From an uncultured Agathobaculum sp. (lineage in GTDB: Bacteria; Bacillota; Clostridia; Oscillospirales; Butyricicoccaceae): a DNA stretch of 64,000 nucleotides. A model generated the notes under the pieces. It searched no databases. It was not told the DNA's origin and saw only the letters and a list, made by a program, of their open reading frames with translations. The stretch covers positions 51,022 to 115,021 of the forward strand of contig NZ_CALWUM010000004.1 of the NCBI RefSeq assembly GCF_944384765.1, written 5' to 3'. The position numbers and the translations under genes are program-made. Position 1 is the stretch's first letter. Each line of letters begins with the position of its first letter. This document shows positions 42,726-51,129 of this stretch, piece after piece.

Positions 42726-44381
42726 TTACTTTTCCTCGTTCGGGTACGGCTCCAGGAATGCGTGGAAGTGACGCATCGGGAGATTGTGGCCCCAGACGAT
42801 ACGCATGTTCGGGATGTTCTCACGATCCTCGTACAGCGCCTTGACAGCAGCGATGACGTAATCCAGGTGCTCCTGGGTCAGGCGGCTGCGGTCGATCGCG
42901 AAGCGGACAACGTTGCAGACCTCAGCCTGCTGCTCCGGGGTCTTGAGGTCATACTCCATGGAGTAGTCGCCCAGCTCGGAAACACGGATGCCGTAGCGGC
43001 GGATCAGCTCAAGGCTGAAGCCCTCGCCTGCGAAGGTGTCGTGGCCGCGCTTGCCGTCGAAGAACTCGTCCATGTTGATGTAAACCGCATGGCCGCCGGC
43101 CGGCAGAACGACGCCCTTGACGCCAGCCTTGTAGAAGCCCTCAGCCAGATAGTTGCACTGTGCAACGCGCTCGTTGAGGTAGTTGAAGTCGCAGCTCTCA
43201 TACAGGCCGACTGCCAGTGCCATGATGTCACGGCCGGACATGCCGCCGTAGGAATCGTTGCCGTAGCAGGAGATCTGCTTAACCTTGAGCAGAACGCCTA
43301 CGTCGGTGACGACATTGCCGTTCTCGTCGAAATCGGAGAAGTTCTTCCAGAACAGGCCCTTGTCGCGGAATGCGAGCATGCCGCCCATGTTGGCGTGGCC
43401 GTCCTTCTTGGCGGACATGGTGAACGCATCGCAGTAAGAGAACATCTCGGTTGCGATCTCCGCGATGGACTTGTCGGCATAGCCGTCCTCGTTCATCTTG
43501 ATGAAGTAAGCGTTCTCTGCCCAGCGCGCAGCGTCGAATACCAGCGGGATGTTGTACTTATGCGCAACGCGGTTGATTTCCTTCAGGTTTGCCATGGAAA
43601 CCGCCTGGCCGCATACCGGGTTGTTGGTGATACAGGTGAAGATCAGCGGAACGTTCTCCGGGCCAACGCTTTCGATCAGCTGCTCGAGCTTCTCGATATC
43701 CATGTTGCCCTTGAACGGGTTCTTCTCGTACTTGCCGCCTTCCGGCACTTCCCACAGCAGTTCCTTGTTGTACAGGTTGCGCGGGATGGAGCCCATCTGC
43801 TTGATATTGCCCTCGGTGGTATCAAAGTGGCCGTTGGACGGAATGGTGAACTTCTTGCCCGGGTAGCGCTTCTGGAGAATGTTGCGGACGATCTCCATCA
43901 GCACGGACTCGGCTGCACGGCCCTGCTGGATGATAAAGGCGTTCGGACGCTCCATCTGCGCTGCGCCGCCGTTGAACAGGCCGCCCTCATACTCGCAGAG
44001 GTAAACTTCGTCCATCATCTTCTCAACGTCGCGGCAGTCGGTGCGCACGAGGTCGATGATCTTCTTCCAGTTCTTCTCGCCGCCGCGCTCGAAAATGTCG
44101 CGGAAGGTGTCGAGCAGAACATAGTAGCCGGTGTTACGGCCATAAGCCTCGTCGCCGAGGAACAGGGACGCCCACTGGTGGTTGGTCATAGCGGTGGTGC
44201 CGGAGTCAGACAGCATATCGATTGTCAGCAGGCCGGCCGGGAATGCGAATTCATTCCAGTGGGTCGCGTTCAGCGCGCGCTCGCGCTGCTCGATGGTAAC
44301 CTCAGGAATATCGCGTACAGCGAAAGTGTAATGATGCGGTGCGGGAACATCCAGCGGATAGTGAGCCATTTTTTTGTCCAT
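42726..44381 (-). CDS. Tryptophanase/tyrosine phenol-lyase family beta-eliminating lyase, enlarged
   Basis: This 551-aa PLP enzyme is clearly homologous to TnaA/TPL: LLTIDMLSDSGTTAMTNHQWASLFLGDEAYGRNTGYYVL, NVPLIFTCITNNPVCGQAVSMANLKEI, DAARWAENAYFIK and the PLP-lysine site FTMSAKKDGHANMGG all match. It is ~80 residues longer than TnaA (471), with an extra block at about residues 95-145 (ERGGEKNWKKIIDLVRTDC... to ...GGAAQMERPNAF). The usual 'THQGRGAE' reads IIQQGRAAE. It should cleave an L-amino acid to pyruvate, ammonia and a leaving group; substrate (Trp, Tyr or other) is not certain. ridA lies upstream and the NSS transporter downstream. Confidence 0.82.
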   Translation of the reverse strand: MDKKMAHYPLDVPAPHHYTFAVRDIPEVTIEQRERALNATHWNEFAFPAGLLTIDMLSDSGTTAMTNHQWASLFLGDEAYGRNTGYYVLLDTFRDIFERGGEKNWKKIIDLVRTDCRDVEKMMDEVYLCEYEGGLFNGGAAQMERPNAFIIQQGRAAESVLMEIVRNILQKRYPGKKFTIPSNGHFDTTEGNIKQMGSIPRNLYNKELLWEVPEGGKYEKNPFKGNMDIEKLEQLIESVGPENVPLIFTCITNNPVCGQAVSMANLKEINRVAHKYNIPLVFDAARWAENAYFIKMNEDGYADKSIAEIATEMFSYCDAFTMSAKKDGHANMGGMLAFRDKGLFWKNFSDFDENGNVVTDVGVLLKVKQISCYGNDSYGGMSGRDIMALAVGLYESCDFNYLNERVAQCNYLAEGFYKAGVKGVVLPAGGHAVYINMDEFFDGKRGHDTFAGEGFSLELIRRYGIRVSELGDYSMEYDLKTPEQQAEVCNVVRFAIDRSRLTQEHLDYVIAAVKALYEDRENIPNMRIVWGHNLPMRHFHAFLEPYPNEEK

Positions 44382-44493
44382 TTGAAACTACCTCCAATTT
44401 TTCGTGGCGCGGTGCGCCGATGTTTTAGAGGATACCCCGGTCGTCGAGCGTCGGTTTCCCAGTTCCGGCCCTCCTGACTGGCGGACAGTATCT

Positions 44494-44508
44494 TTCACAA
44501 ATTGTGAA
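44494..44508. promoter_or_regulatory. Perfect palindrome TTCACAAATTGTGAA
   Basis: A 15-bp palindrome 112 bp before the lyase start, in the ridA-lyase gap. The half-site TTGTGAA recurs at 45031-45037, and TTGTGAG at 45064-45070, upstream of the ridA and regulator promoters. It is a candidate site for the YheO-type regulator or a CRP/FNR-like protein. Confidence 0.5.
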
Positions 44509-44528
44509 CTACATTAAATAAAGGGGAA

Positions 44529-44906
44529 TTACAGTGCCGCGATTACCTCAATCTCGACAAGCGCATCCTTGGGCAGGCGCGCGACTTCGACGGCGGAACG
44601 TGCCGGATAGCTGCCCTCGCTGAAGAAGGTAGCATACACTTCGTTCATTGCACCGAAGTTGTTCATGTCGCTGAGGAACACGGTGGTCTTGATGATGCGG
44701 TCCATCCCGACGCCCGCCTCAGCGAGGATCGCCTTGACGTTTTCGAGGGACTGCTTGGTCTGTGCCGCGATCCCGTCCGGGAACGCGCCGGTTGCCGGGT
44801 CGATCGGAAGCTGGCCAGAAGTGATAACCAGATTATCGATCGCTACCGCCTGTGCGTACGGGCCGATCGCGGCGGGCGCCAGCTCCGTACTGATGGTTTT
44901 TTTCAT
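44529..44906 (-). CDS. ridA: RidA-family 2-iminobutanoate/2-iminopropanoate deaminase
   Basis: The 125-aa protein has the YjgF/RidA signature: IGPYAQAVAIDNLVITSGQLPIDPATG, ENVKAILAEAGVGMDRIIKTTVFLSDM and the closing PARSAVEVARLPKDALVEIEVIA with the substrate-binding Arg. It hydrolyses reactive enamine/imine products of PLP-dependent beta-elimination to 2-oxo acids and ammonia. Placement before a beta-eliminating lyase is chemically sensible, as aminoacrylate released by the lyase is its substrate. ATG 44906 follows AAAGGAGG. Confidence 0.93.
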   Translation of the reverse strand: MKKTISTELAPAAIGPYAQAVAIDNLVITSGQLPIDPATGAFPDGIAAQTKQSLENVKAILAEAGVGMDRIIKTTVFLSDMNNFGAMNEVYATFFSEGSYPARSAVEVARLPKDALVEIEVIAAL

Positions 44907-44932
44907 CCTTATCCGCCTCCTTTTCTGAAATA

Positions 44933-44961
44933 AATTTATCACGAGAATAATATTTTGTCAA
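44933..44961 (-). promoter_or_regulatory. Promoter of the ridA-lyase operon
   Basis: Minus-strand TTGACA (44961-44956), 17-bp spacer, TAAATT (44938-44933). Confidence 0.7.
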
Positions 44962-45088
44962 CCCGTTTTTGTTCAATTTGTACGATTGCTTACTTTTATT
45001 TTTTTCATTTGTAGGGAATTTACATAGCTTTTGTGAACTTTGTATAAGAAACTTTTCTTTTTATTGTGAGAAATTCTTTTGATCTTCT

Positions 45089-45118
45089 TTGACAATCTGC
45101 CTTTTTTTGTAATATAAT
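45089..45118 (+). promoter_or_regulatory. Promoter of the YheO-type regulator gene
   Basis: TTGACA (45089-45094), 18-bp spacer, TATAAT (45113-45118). Confidence 0.8.
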
Positions 45119-45137
45119 AAATTATACCCAGGTAACC

Positions 45138-45161
45138 CTGCTGTATTTTTGAATACAGCAG
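45138..45161 (+). promoter_or_regulatory. Leader hairpin of the regulator gene
   Basis: CTGCTGTATT-TTTG-AATACAGCAG, perfect 10-bp stem in the ~70-nt leader just past the promoter. No T-run follows, so it is more likely an operator or an RNA-stability element than a terminator. Confidence 0.6.
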
Positions 45162-45190
45162 ATTAAGAAAACAAGAAATGAGGTGCGCGC

Positions 45191-45892
45191 ATGGCTAATG
45201 CACTGCTGCAGCATTATGTTAAGCTGACAGAGTTTTTGGGACAGGCGCTGGGCCCCGATTACGAGGTCGCCCTGCACGACCTGACCGACAAGAACCGCTC
45301 AATCATCGCGATTGCAAACAACCACGTCAGCGGGCGCGAGGTCGGCGCCCCGCTGACCAACGTCGCCCTGCAGATCCTGATGGACAAAAGCTACGAAACG
45401 CAGGACTACCGCCTGCACTACTGCGGCGTTTCCGCCGAAGGCAAGACGCTCCGCTCGTCCACCCTGTTCATCAAGCAGAACGGCAAGCTAATCGGCATGC
45501 TGTGCATCAACTTTGATGACAGCCGCTACCAGTCGCTTAGCAAAAACATCCTGCACCTGTGCCACCCGGACAGCTTTTTGGAAGAAACCCTTCCGCTCCC
45601 CGGCCCACAGCCGGACAGCGAAGCGTCCGCGCCGGCGCCTGCCCACCCGATCGAGAGCTTTCACAACTCGATCGACGCCGTGGCTGGCGATGCGGTGGGC
45701 CGCGAGCTCGCACGCCTCGGTGTGACCGCTGACCGGCTGACGCCCGACGAGCGCATCCAGATTATCGCCTCGCTCGAGTCCGGCGGTATCTTCCTGCTCA
45801 AGGGCGCGGTCAAGGATGTGGCGGACGCGTTGCACTGCTCGCAGGCGAGCGTATACCGCTATCTCTCCCAAATCAAAAAGGAAGGCGTATAA
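45191..45892 (+). CDS. YheO/DauR-type transcriptional regulator
   Basis: This 233-aa protein has an N-terminal PAS-like YheO domain (residues ~5-125, LGQALGPDYEVALHDLTDKNRSIIAIANNHVSGREVGAPLT and IGMLCINFDD) and a C-terminal HTH (about 180-232, ESGGIFLLKGAVKDVADALHCSQASVYRYLSQI). This matches the PAS_6-HTH_22 family including DauR, the regulator of D-arginine use. Divergent from ridA, it very likely controls the lyase module in response to an amino acid. A hydrophilic Pro/Ala linker (about 135-155) separates the domains. Confidence 0.87.
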   Translation: MANALLQHYVKLTEFLGQALGPDYEVALHDLTDKNRSIIAIANNHVSGREVGAPLTNVALQILMDKSYETQDYRLHYCGVSAEGKTLRSSTLFIKQNGKLIGMLCINFDDSRYQSLSKNILHLCHPDSFLEETLPLPGPQPDSEASAPAPAHPIESFHNSIDAVAGDAVGRELARLGVTADRLTPDERIQIIASLESGGIFLLKGAVKDVADALHCSQASVYRYLSQIKKEGV

Positions 45893-45914
45893 CCGCCTTC
45901 GGTTTTCTCCCTGC

Positions 45915-45942
45915 AAAAAATGAGCGCTCTGCGCTCATTTTT
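45915..45942 (+). terminator. Intrinsic terminator
   Basis: AAAAAATGAGCGC-TCT-GCGCTCATTTTT after the regulator gene. Confidence 0.9.
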
Positions 45943-45974
45943 CACTATATTCAAGAAAAATGGAGGTTTTTCCC

Positions 45975-46745
45975 ATGCTGCTCCCGGTAACCGCCGCCGA
46001 TATCCCGGATTTTGCCGCAGCCTGTGCACACGAGCACGTCTTTGGCTCGCGCGCGCTGACCGCGCTGCGCGCCTACGGCCCCGGCGACCCGTCCGTCCAC
46101 TTTTATCTCTGCCGCAAGGGCCGCGAACCCGCCGCGGCGCTGTATCTGGCGGGCGATGTGCTGACCGTCTCCTCCGACGAGCGCGCCGACCCGTTGCTGA
46201 TCGCCGACCTTGCCCGCCGGATGGGTGTGCATGAGATCGACACCAACTGGCCGCAGTGCCAGGTGCTGCGCGGGTTGCTTGGCGGCACGGCGGAAAGCTC
46301 TTATTTTATGGTATACCGCGGCGCACCGCTCGAAGAGGACAGTTCCGGCTTCCACCCGGGCGATCTGAAGGCGGTATACAAGGTGCTGCAAAGCAGCCAT
46401 TCCTACTATCAGACCCACCTCGAGTATGCTGCCTGGTCGGCCGACCTGCAACGCCGCATCGACCGCGGCCTGTCCGCTGTGTTCCAGCTTGAGGAGGACG
46501 GCGAAGTGATCGGTACAGGCAGCATCCTTTCGACCGACGATGAGTGCGGCGTAATCGGCGCAGTCGCGGTCGTGCCCGCACACCGGCACAAGGGACTGGG
46601 CAGCCGGATCACCCGTTTTCTCGTGCAGCGCATCCAGTCGATGGGCAAAACGCCGCGTCTGGTTTCGGGCTACGACGAGGTGTCCGAGCTGTACCGTCGG
46701 CTCGGCTTTGCGCCCTGCGGCCGGTGGGGGGAACTTTATCTGTAA
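45975..46745 (+). CDS. GNAT-family N-acetyltransferase
   Basis: This 256-aa protein has a C-terminal GNAT domain: TGSILSTDDECGVIGAVAVVPAHRHKGLGSRITRFLVQRI (acetyl-CoA loop R-x-x-G-L-G) and YDEVSELYRRLGFAPCGRWGELYL. The N-terminal ~130 residues are a second divergent domain. ATG 45975 is preferred over 45960, since GGAGG lies 8 nt before it. Substrate unknown. A threonine aldolase gene follows 56 nt later. Confidence 0.82.
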   Translation: MLLPVTAADIPDFAAACAHEHVFGSRALTALRAYGPGDPSVHFYLCRKGREPAAALYLAGDVLTVSSDERADPLLIADLARRMGVHEIDTNWPQCQVLRGLLGGTAESSYFMVYRGAPLEEDSSGFHPGDLKAVYKVLQSSHSYYQTHLEYAAWSADLQRRIDRGLSAVFQLEEDGEVIGTGSILSTDDECGVIGAVAVVPAHRHKGLGSRITRFLVQRIQSMGKTPRLVSGYDEVSELYRRLGFAPCGRWGELYL

Positions 46746-46801
46746 AACCGTCCCTGCTGCGGGGCGCAACAAGGCATTGCAAGAACGGAGGATAACTTAT
46801 C

Positions 46802-47839
46802 ATGCGTTACATTGATTTGAGAAGCGATACCGTGACCCAGCCCACCCAAGCCATGCGCGATGCCATGGCTGCCGCTGTGGTGGGCGACGATGTGTTCGGC
46901 GACGACCCGACGCTCTGCGAACTCGAAACCTATGCCGCCGAGCGGTTGGGCAAGGAAGCCGCGCTGTATGTCACCTCAGGTATGCAGGGCAACGCCTGCG
47001 CACTCATGGCGCACACCCGCCGCGGCGACTGCGTGGTCATCGACCCGCACGCGCACATCGCCGACCACGAGGCCGGCTCGTATGCGCAGCTGTCCGGCGT
47101 CTCGCTGCGTTTTCCCCAAAGCGTGGACGGGACAATGGACCCCACATCCGTGCGCGCCTGCCTGACCGATGACAGCGACGTACAGGTCGCGCCCACGACG
47201 CTTGTGGTGATCGAAAACGCCCATTCTTCCGGCGCAGTTGTGCCGCTGGACAATATGCGCGCGGTCTATGAAATTGCACATGAAAACGGCGTGCCCGTGC
47301 ATCTGGACGGTGCGCGGCTGTTCAACGCCGCAGCCGCGCTCGGCGTTAAGGACGTGCGCGAGCTGACGCAGTACTGCGACACCGTGATGTGCTGTCTGTC
47401 CAAGGGGCTGTGCGCCCCGGTCGGCTCGATTCTCGCCGGGCCGAAGGACGTCATCTGGCGGGCGCGGCGCGCGCGCCGCATTCTGGGCGGCGGCCTGCGG
47501 CAGGGCGGCTTTCTGGCAGCGGCCGGATTGATCGCGCTGCGCGATATGCCCGCGCGCATCCCGGAGGACCACGAAAACGCAAAATACCTCGGTGCGCTGC
47601 TGGATGCGATCGACAGCGTGCATGTCTACACCGGCCGCATCCAGATCGACATGGTGTTTTTCACCGCGGACTGGGATGCGGACAAGGCCGCCCGCTTCCC
47701 GGCGTGGATGCTGGCGCACGGCGCCAAAGTGACCGGCTGCATGGGCGGCGAATACCGCATGGTGTGCCACTACGGCGTTACCCGCGCAGACTGCGAAACG
47801 GTCGCAGCGCTCGTGCGGCAATTTGCAGCAGAGGGGTGA
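46802..47839 (+). CDS. ltaE: Low-specificity L-threonine aldolase
   Basis: This 345-aa PLP enzyme of the beta-eliminating lyase family splits threonine or allo-threonine to glycine and acetaldehyde. It opens IDLRSDTVTQPTQAMRDAMAAAVVGDDVFGDDPT, the standard sequence for threonine aldolases. VIENAHSSGAVVPLDNM, HLDGARLFNAA and the PLP-lysine in CLSKGLCAPVGSILAG all match. CGGAGGA precedes the ATG. Only 6 nt separate it from the YczE-like gene. Confidence 0.93.
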   Translation: MRYIDLRSDTVTQPTQAMRDAMAAAVVGDDVFGDDPTLCELETYAAERLGKEAALYVTSGMQGNACALMAHTRRGDCVVIDPHAHIADHEAGSYAQLSGVSLRFPQSVDGTMDPTSVRACLTDDSDVQVAPTTLVVIENAHSSGAVVPLDNMRAVYEIAHENGVPVHLDGARLFNAAAALGVKDVRELTQYCDTVMCCLSKGLCAPVGSILAGPKDVIWRARRARRILGGGLRQGGFLAAAGLIALRDMPARIPEDHENAKYLGALLDAIDSVHVYTGRIQIDMVFFTADWDADKAARFPAWMLAHGAKVTGCMGGEYRMVCHYGVTRADCETVAALVRQFAAEG

Positions 47840-47845
47840 AGCAGT

Positions 47846-48505
47846 ATGGTTCGTGATTACTGGCGCCGCCTGCTGTGGCTGGTGCTCGGCATGGTGGTCA
47901 GCGCGGTCGGCATCACGCTGATGCTGCAGGCGAACGTCGGCCTGGAACCGTGGAGCGTGCTGCAGCAGGGTCTGGCGCAAACCACCGGCATGACCTATGG
48001 CACCGCGTCTATGATCGTGGGCGCGGCCGCCATCGCGGTTGCCGTGCTCTGCGGCGAGAGCTTTGGCTTTGGTACAGTGATCAACATCATCCTGTGCGCG
48101 GTGTTTATCGACGGCCTGCTCTGGCTGGGCTGGATTCCGCAGATGCACACGCTGGCAGGCGGCATCCTGATGCTGCTGGCCGGGCTCGAGCTGCTCGCGC
48201 TGGGCACCTGGATGTATATGAAAAGCGCGCTCGGTGCAGGGCCGCGCGACGCGCTCATGGTTGCGCTAGCGCGCAAGACCGGCCGTTCGGTCGGCCTGTG
48301 CCGCGCTTCGGTTGAGATTGTGGTCATCATTGTGGGCTTTCTGCTCGGCGGGCAGGTCGGCATCGGCACGGTGATCTCCGCGCTCGGTCTGGGCTCGCTG
48401 TTCAACTTAAACTTTTACCTGCTGCACTTCCGCGCCGCGGAGCTGCATCAGGAAAACGTCGCCGAAACCTTGCGCAACCTGCGCCGCGCCCGGCAGCAGG
48501 ATTAA
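47846..48505 (+). CDS. YczE/YyaS-like integral membrane protein
   Basis: This 219-aa protein has five or six membrane helices. GMVVSAVGITLMLQANVGLEPWSVLQQGLAQTTGMTYGTASM and MYMKSALGAGPRDALMVALARKTGRSVGLCR form the internal repeat typical of YczE proteins, a family with homology to YitT; the molecular function is unknown. Co-oriented with and 6 nt from the threonine aldolase gene, with a terminator after it. Confidence 0.82.
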   Translation: MVRDYWRRLLWLVLGMVVSAVGITLMLQANVGLEPWSVLQQGLAQTTGMTYGTASMIVGAAAIAVAVLCGESFGFGTVINIILCAVFIDGLLWLGWIPQMHTLAGGILMLLAGLELLALGTWMYMKSALGAGPRDALMVALARKTGRSVGLCRASVEIVVIIVGFLLGGQVGIGTVISALGLGSLFNLNFYLLHFRAAELHQENVAETLRNLRRARQQD

Positions 48506-48512
48506 ATCCCAG

Positions 48513-48543
48513 AAAAAAAGGAAGCCCTGGGGCTTCCTTTTTT
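48513..48543. terminator. Bidirectional terminator
   Basis: AAAAAAAGGAAGCCC-TG-GGGCTTCCTTTTTT between convergent genes. Confidence 0.9.
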
Positions 48544-48547
48544 CTGT

Positions 48548-49450
48548 TCAGGCGGCTTCTGTCTGGTAGCCCTGCGGCACAAGGACCGCATAGCCCTCCT
48601 CCCCGAAGATACCGGTGTCCGGCCGCGCGGCCAGCACAGTCAACCCGGTGTCCTTCTGGTAATACAGATCAAGCCAGCGATCGCCGTATTCGTCGGCCGC
48701 ATAGCGCGCGGGGATGCTGCCGCCGGTATAGCCGGCATTCTCCACATCCAGGCACAGGGTGAAACAGTCAAATTCCTCGGGCGGAAACGCCTCGTCGTTC
48801 ATTTGCTCCTCCGGATAGTAGTAACTGCACCAGGTGTATCCGGTTTCTGTGAAAATGCCGCCGCTGTCCTGAATGGTCAGCTTATAATCGCCCATCTTGC
48901 CCGGCTCAACCTCGAGGGTGAGGGTGGTGCCGTCGGCCAGTGTCGCATTGGCAGTCCCGCCGGTCAAATCATAGAGCGCGGCATAGACAAACCGGTAGTG
49001 CTCCGGATCGTAAGTATAGGTCTCACCCGGCACATAGCGCACTTCTTCGTATTCGTCATACGAGTCCCCGTCGATCATATCTTCCACCGTGTATGCGAAG
49101 TTATCCCACAGCTCCGCGCCTGTATCCAGCAGCGAGGGCAACACGTTGAACACCACAAAGAGGATCACGAATACGATGATCACCATCTTTGCGCCGCTCT
49201 TTTTGCCACTCTTTTTGCGATCCCGTATGGGTTTGGCGCTTGGCTGCGCCTTGCGTGCCTCGGGGCGCGCTTTGCGCCCGCGGTTTTTGGTCTGGGTCTG
49301 CGCAGGTGCGTCTTCCATCTGCTGCTCGCGCCATTCGGCTGCTTTCTTTTCCAGTTCGCCGACGCGGCCGCGCGTTCCCGCCCGCGCGCCGCACATGGGA
49401 CACACGCGTTCGCTGTCGTCAAAATTGATCCCGCAATGCTGGCATTTCAT
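48548..49450 (-). CDS. Zinc-ribbon, single-pass membrane protein
   Basis: This 300-aa protein has an N-terminal zinc ribbon (CQHCGINFDDSERVCPMCGA, two CxxC pairs). A basic linker rich in Lys/Arg/Gln (about 40-88), one membrane helix (MVIIVFVILFVVFNVLPSLL, ~90-108) and an extracytoplasmic acidic, Tyr-rich domain (about 110-300) follow. This architecture recurs in Firmicutes proteins of unknown role. It is monocistronic, with GGGGGCGGC-type upstream sequence but no clear promoter. Confidence 0.75.
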   Translation of the reverse strand: MKCQHCGINFDDSERVCPMCGARAGTRGRVGELEKKAAEWREQQMEDAPAQTQTKNRGRKARPEARKAQPSAKPIRDRKKSGKKSGAKMVIIVFVILFVVFNVLPSLLDTGAELWDNFAYTVEDMIDGDSYDEYEEVRYVPGETYTYDPEHYRFVYAALYDLTGGTANATLADGTTLTLEVEPGKMGDYKLTIQDSGGIFTETGYTWCSYYYPEEQMNDEAFPPEEFDCFTLCLDVENAGYTGGSIPARYAADEYGDRWLDLYYQKDTGLTVLAARPDTGIFGEEGYAVLVPQGYQTEAA

Positions 49451-49513
49451 GGCGCCGCCCCCTTCTTCCTTGTACTTCCATCATAGCAAAGAAGCAGGGC
49501 ATATGCAAGCAAA

Positions 49514-50155
49514 TCAGGGTAAATTTTGCAGCAGCGCGGGCAGGTCGTCCGGGTCGATCACAACCAGCCCGCCAGTCATCGTGGTCACGCCCGCGCCCGC
49601 GTTCGGATGCGCGGCCGACCAGACGAAATCCAGCACAAACGCAAGACAAAGTACGATGCACAGTGCCCGCGCATACCGCCGGTCCAGCCGCGCAAACCGC
49701 GCGGCAAATGCAGGTCCCGCAGCATATACCGCCGCACAGCACCCAAGCCCGAACAGCATGGAGGTCAGCGGGCTGACCAGCCCGTCGATATTGAGCGGAT
49801 ACATACTGTAATCCCACCAGCGCAGGCCGTATATCGCGAGCAGATACCGGCCGGTTGCGTATTCGATCGCAGTGCACAGCAGCGTGCCCAGCACGAACAC
49901 GCGCAGCGGGCGCGCGGCCGCGCGCCGCAGCAGCAGGAGCGCGAGCACGCCGCCGGCGCCGTAGATCGGCAGCCAGGGGCCGAGCATGGTGCCGCGGTTA
50001 ACCAGCTCGCCGTCCAGCACCAGATGCAGCCCGACCTCCCACAGCCAGCCGAGCGCCGAAAAGGCAAAAAACAATCCGGTCAGCTCGCCCGCGGTATACC
50101 GCCGCGCCGCGCGCATCCTGTATCCCCTCACCTGCCGTTCCGCTGCTGCCGTCAT
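49514..50155 (-). CDS. CmpB-like (PF06541-type) integral membrane protein
   Basis: This 213-aa protein has about five or six helices. FAFSALGWLWEVGLHLVLDGELVNRGTMLGPWLPIYGAGGVLALLLL and IEYATGRYLLAIYGLRWWDYSMYPLNIDGLVSPLTSMLFG are close to the pattern of the putative ABC-transporter CmpB family in Firmicutes ('GFLNRGFLxGPxxPIYG', 'W.YS..P.N..G.I'). The biochemical role is unknown. ATG 50155 follows GGAGGAGAG; a GTG one codon earlier is possible. Confidence 0.8.
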   Translation of the reverse strand: MTAAAERQVRGYRMRAARRYTAGELTGLFFAFSALGWLWEVGLHLVLDGELVNRGTMLGPWLPIYGAGGVLALLLLRRAAARPLRVFVLGTLLCTAIEYATGRYLLAIYGLRWWDYSMYPLNIDGLVSPLTSMLFGLGCCAAVYAAGPAFAARFARLDRRYARALCIVLCLAFVLDFVWSAAHPNAGAGVTTMTGGLVVIDPDDLPALLQNLP

Positions 50156-50271
50156 CACGCTCTCCTCCTTCTATATTTCCATTCTACCTGATATTTCTTG
50201 TGATTTTCCGCGGGGTTTTCTTAAGATTTGCGAAGGATTTCGCTCTGCTCCCGCGCTTTTGGGTGCACAAA

Positions 50272-50294
50272 GGGACGCGCGGAAACGCGCGTCC
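50272..50294 (-). terminator. Terminator of the GntR/ABC operon
   Basis: GGGACGCGC-GGAAA-CGCGCGTCCC-type stem followed on the minus strand by CTTTGTG; 28 nt past the permease stop. Confidence 0.65.
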
Positions 50295-50322
50295 CCCGTG
50301 GTGAGAAAATATGGTGTTTGGT

Positions 50323-51129
50323 TTATTCCAGATTGAGGCGGTTTTTAAGGATATACCGTGTGCCGAGGAAGAACACCGCGCCGCCTACCGCTGTGAACAG
50401 GCACAGGGTGAGCATGCCGATATGGATGGTCGCGTTCGGGCCGATGCCGCGGAAGAAGTCGTTCAGTGCCATCCAGAAGCCGTCCAGCGGCAGGGTGCCC
50501 ACGCTCATCACCAGGACCATGAACAGGAACTGGAACACGGTCGTCAGCACGAAATACCACACCACCGCCATGGCAACGCGGTGCTTTTTCGCCAGATGGC
50601 CGAGCGCAATGCACAGATAGATGAACAGCATATAAACCGCGCCCACCAGCAGCAGCAGGACCACAAACTCGATCAGGTAAAAGATCGTGTTTCCGTCGGA
50701 AAGAAACATCCGGAACAGGTCTGTAAAGAAATCGCCGATCCCGGCAAACATGCGCAGGCCCATACCCAGAATGCCGATGCTGAGCAGCGCCGTGATCACA
50801 GCGAGCACATCCATCGCAAGCGCGACAAGGGTTTTGCTCCAGATGTGCTGGGATACGGTCACCGGCAGGGTGAACATCAGGTATCCCTCGCTGCCCAGCA
50901 GGTTTTTATAAAACCGCTGGATCTGGATCACCGCAGTCACTACAAACACAGCCACCAGCACCGCGAAATACAGCAGCGCCATCAGCACCGTGGGGATGCC
51001 ATACATCAGGTTCTGCACTTGATCGGTCATGGTCAGGCGGTTGACCGCCGCAATCAGCAGCACGGCCACAAACATCGGCAGGCAGATGCGCGCGCACGCC
51101 TTCCATTCATATTTGAGCAGCTTTAACAT
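50323..51129 (-). CDS. ABC transporter permease subunit
   Basis: This 268-aa ABC-2-type membrane protein has about six helices, for example VLMALLYFAVLVAVFVVTAVIQI and FFRGIGPNATIHIGMLTLCLFTAVGGAVFFLGTRYIL. It overlaps the ATPase gene by 7 nt with GGGAGG upstream of its ATG. With the ATPase and the GntR regulator it forms the typical YtrA-like operon, usually induced by cell-envelope stress or antimicrobial peptides in Firmicutes. Confidence 0.82.
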   Translation of the reverse strand: MLKLLKYEWKACARICLPMFVAVLLIAAVNRLTMTDQVQNLMYGIPTVLMALLYFAVLVAVFVVTAVIQIQRFYKNLLGSEGYLMFTLPVTVSQHIWSKTLVALAMDVLAVITALLSIGILGMGLRMFAGIGDFFTDLFRMFLSDGNTIFYLIEFVVLLLLVGAVYMLFIYLCIALGHLAKKHRVAMAVVWYFVLTTVFQFLFMVLVMSVGTLPLDGFWMALNDFFRGIGPNATIHIGMLTLCLFTAVGGAVFFLGTRYILKNRLNLE

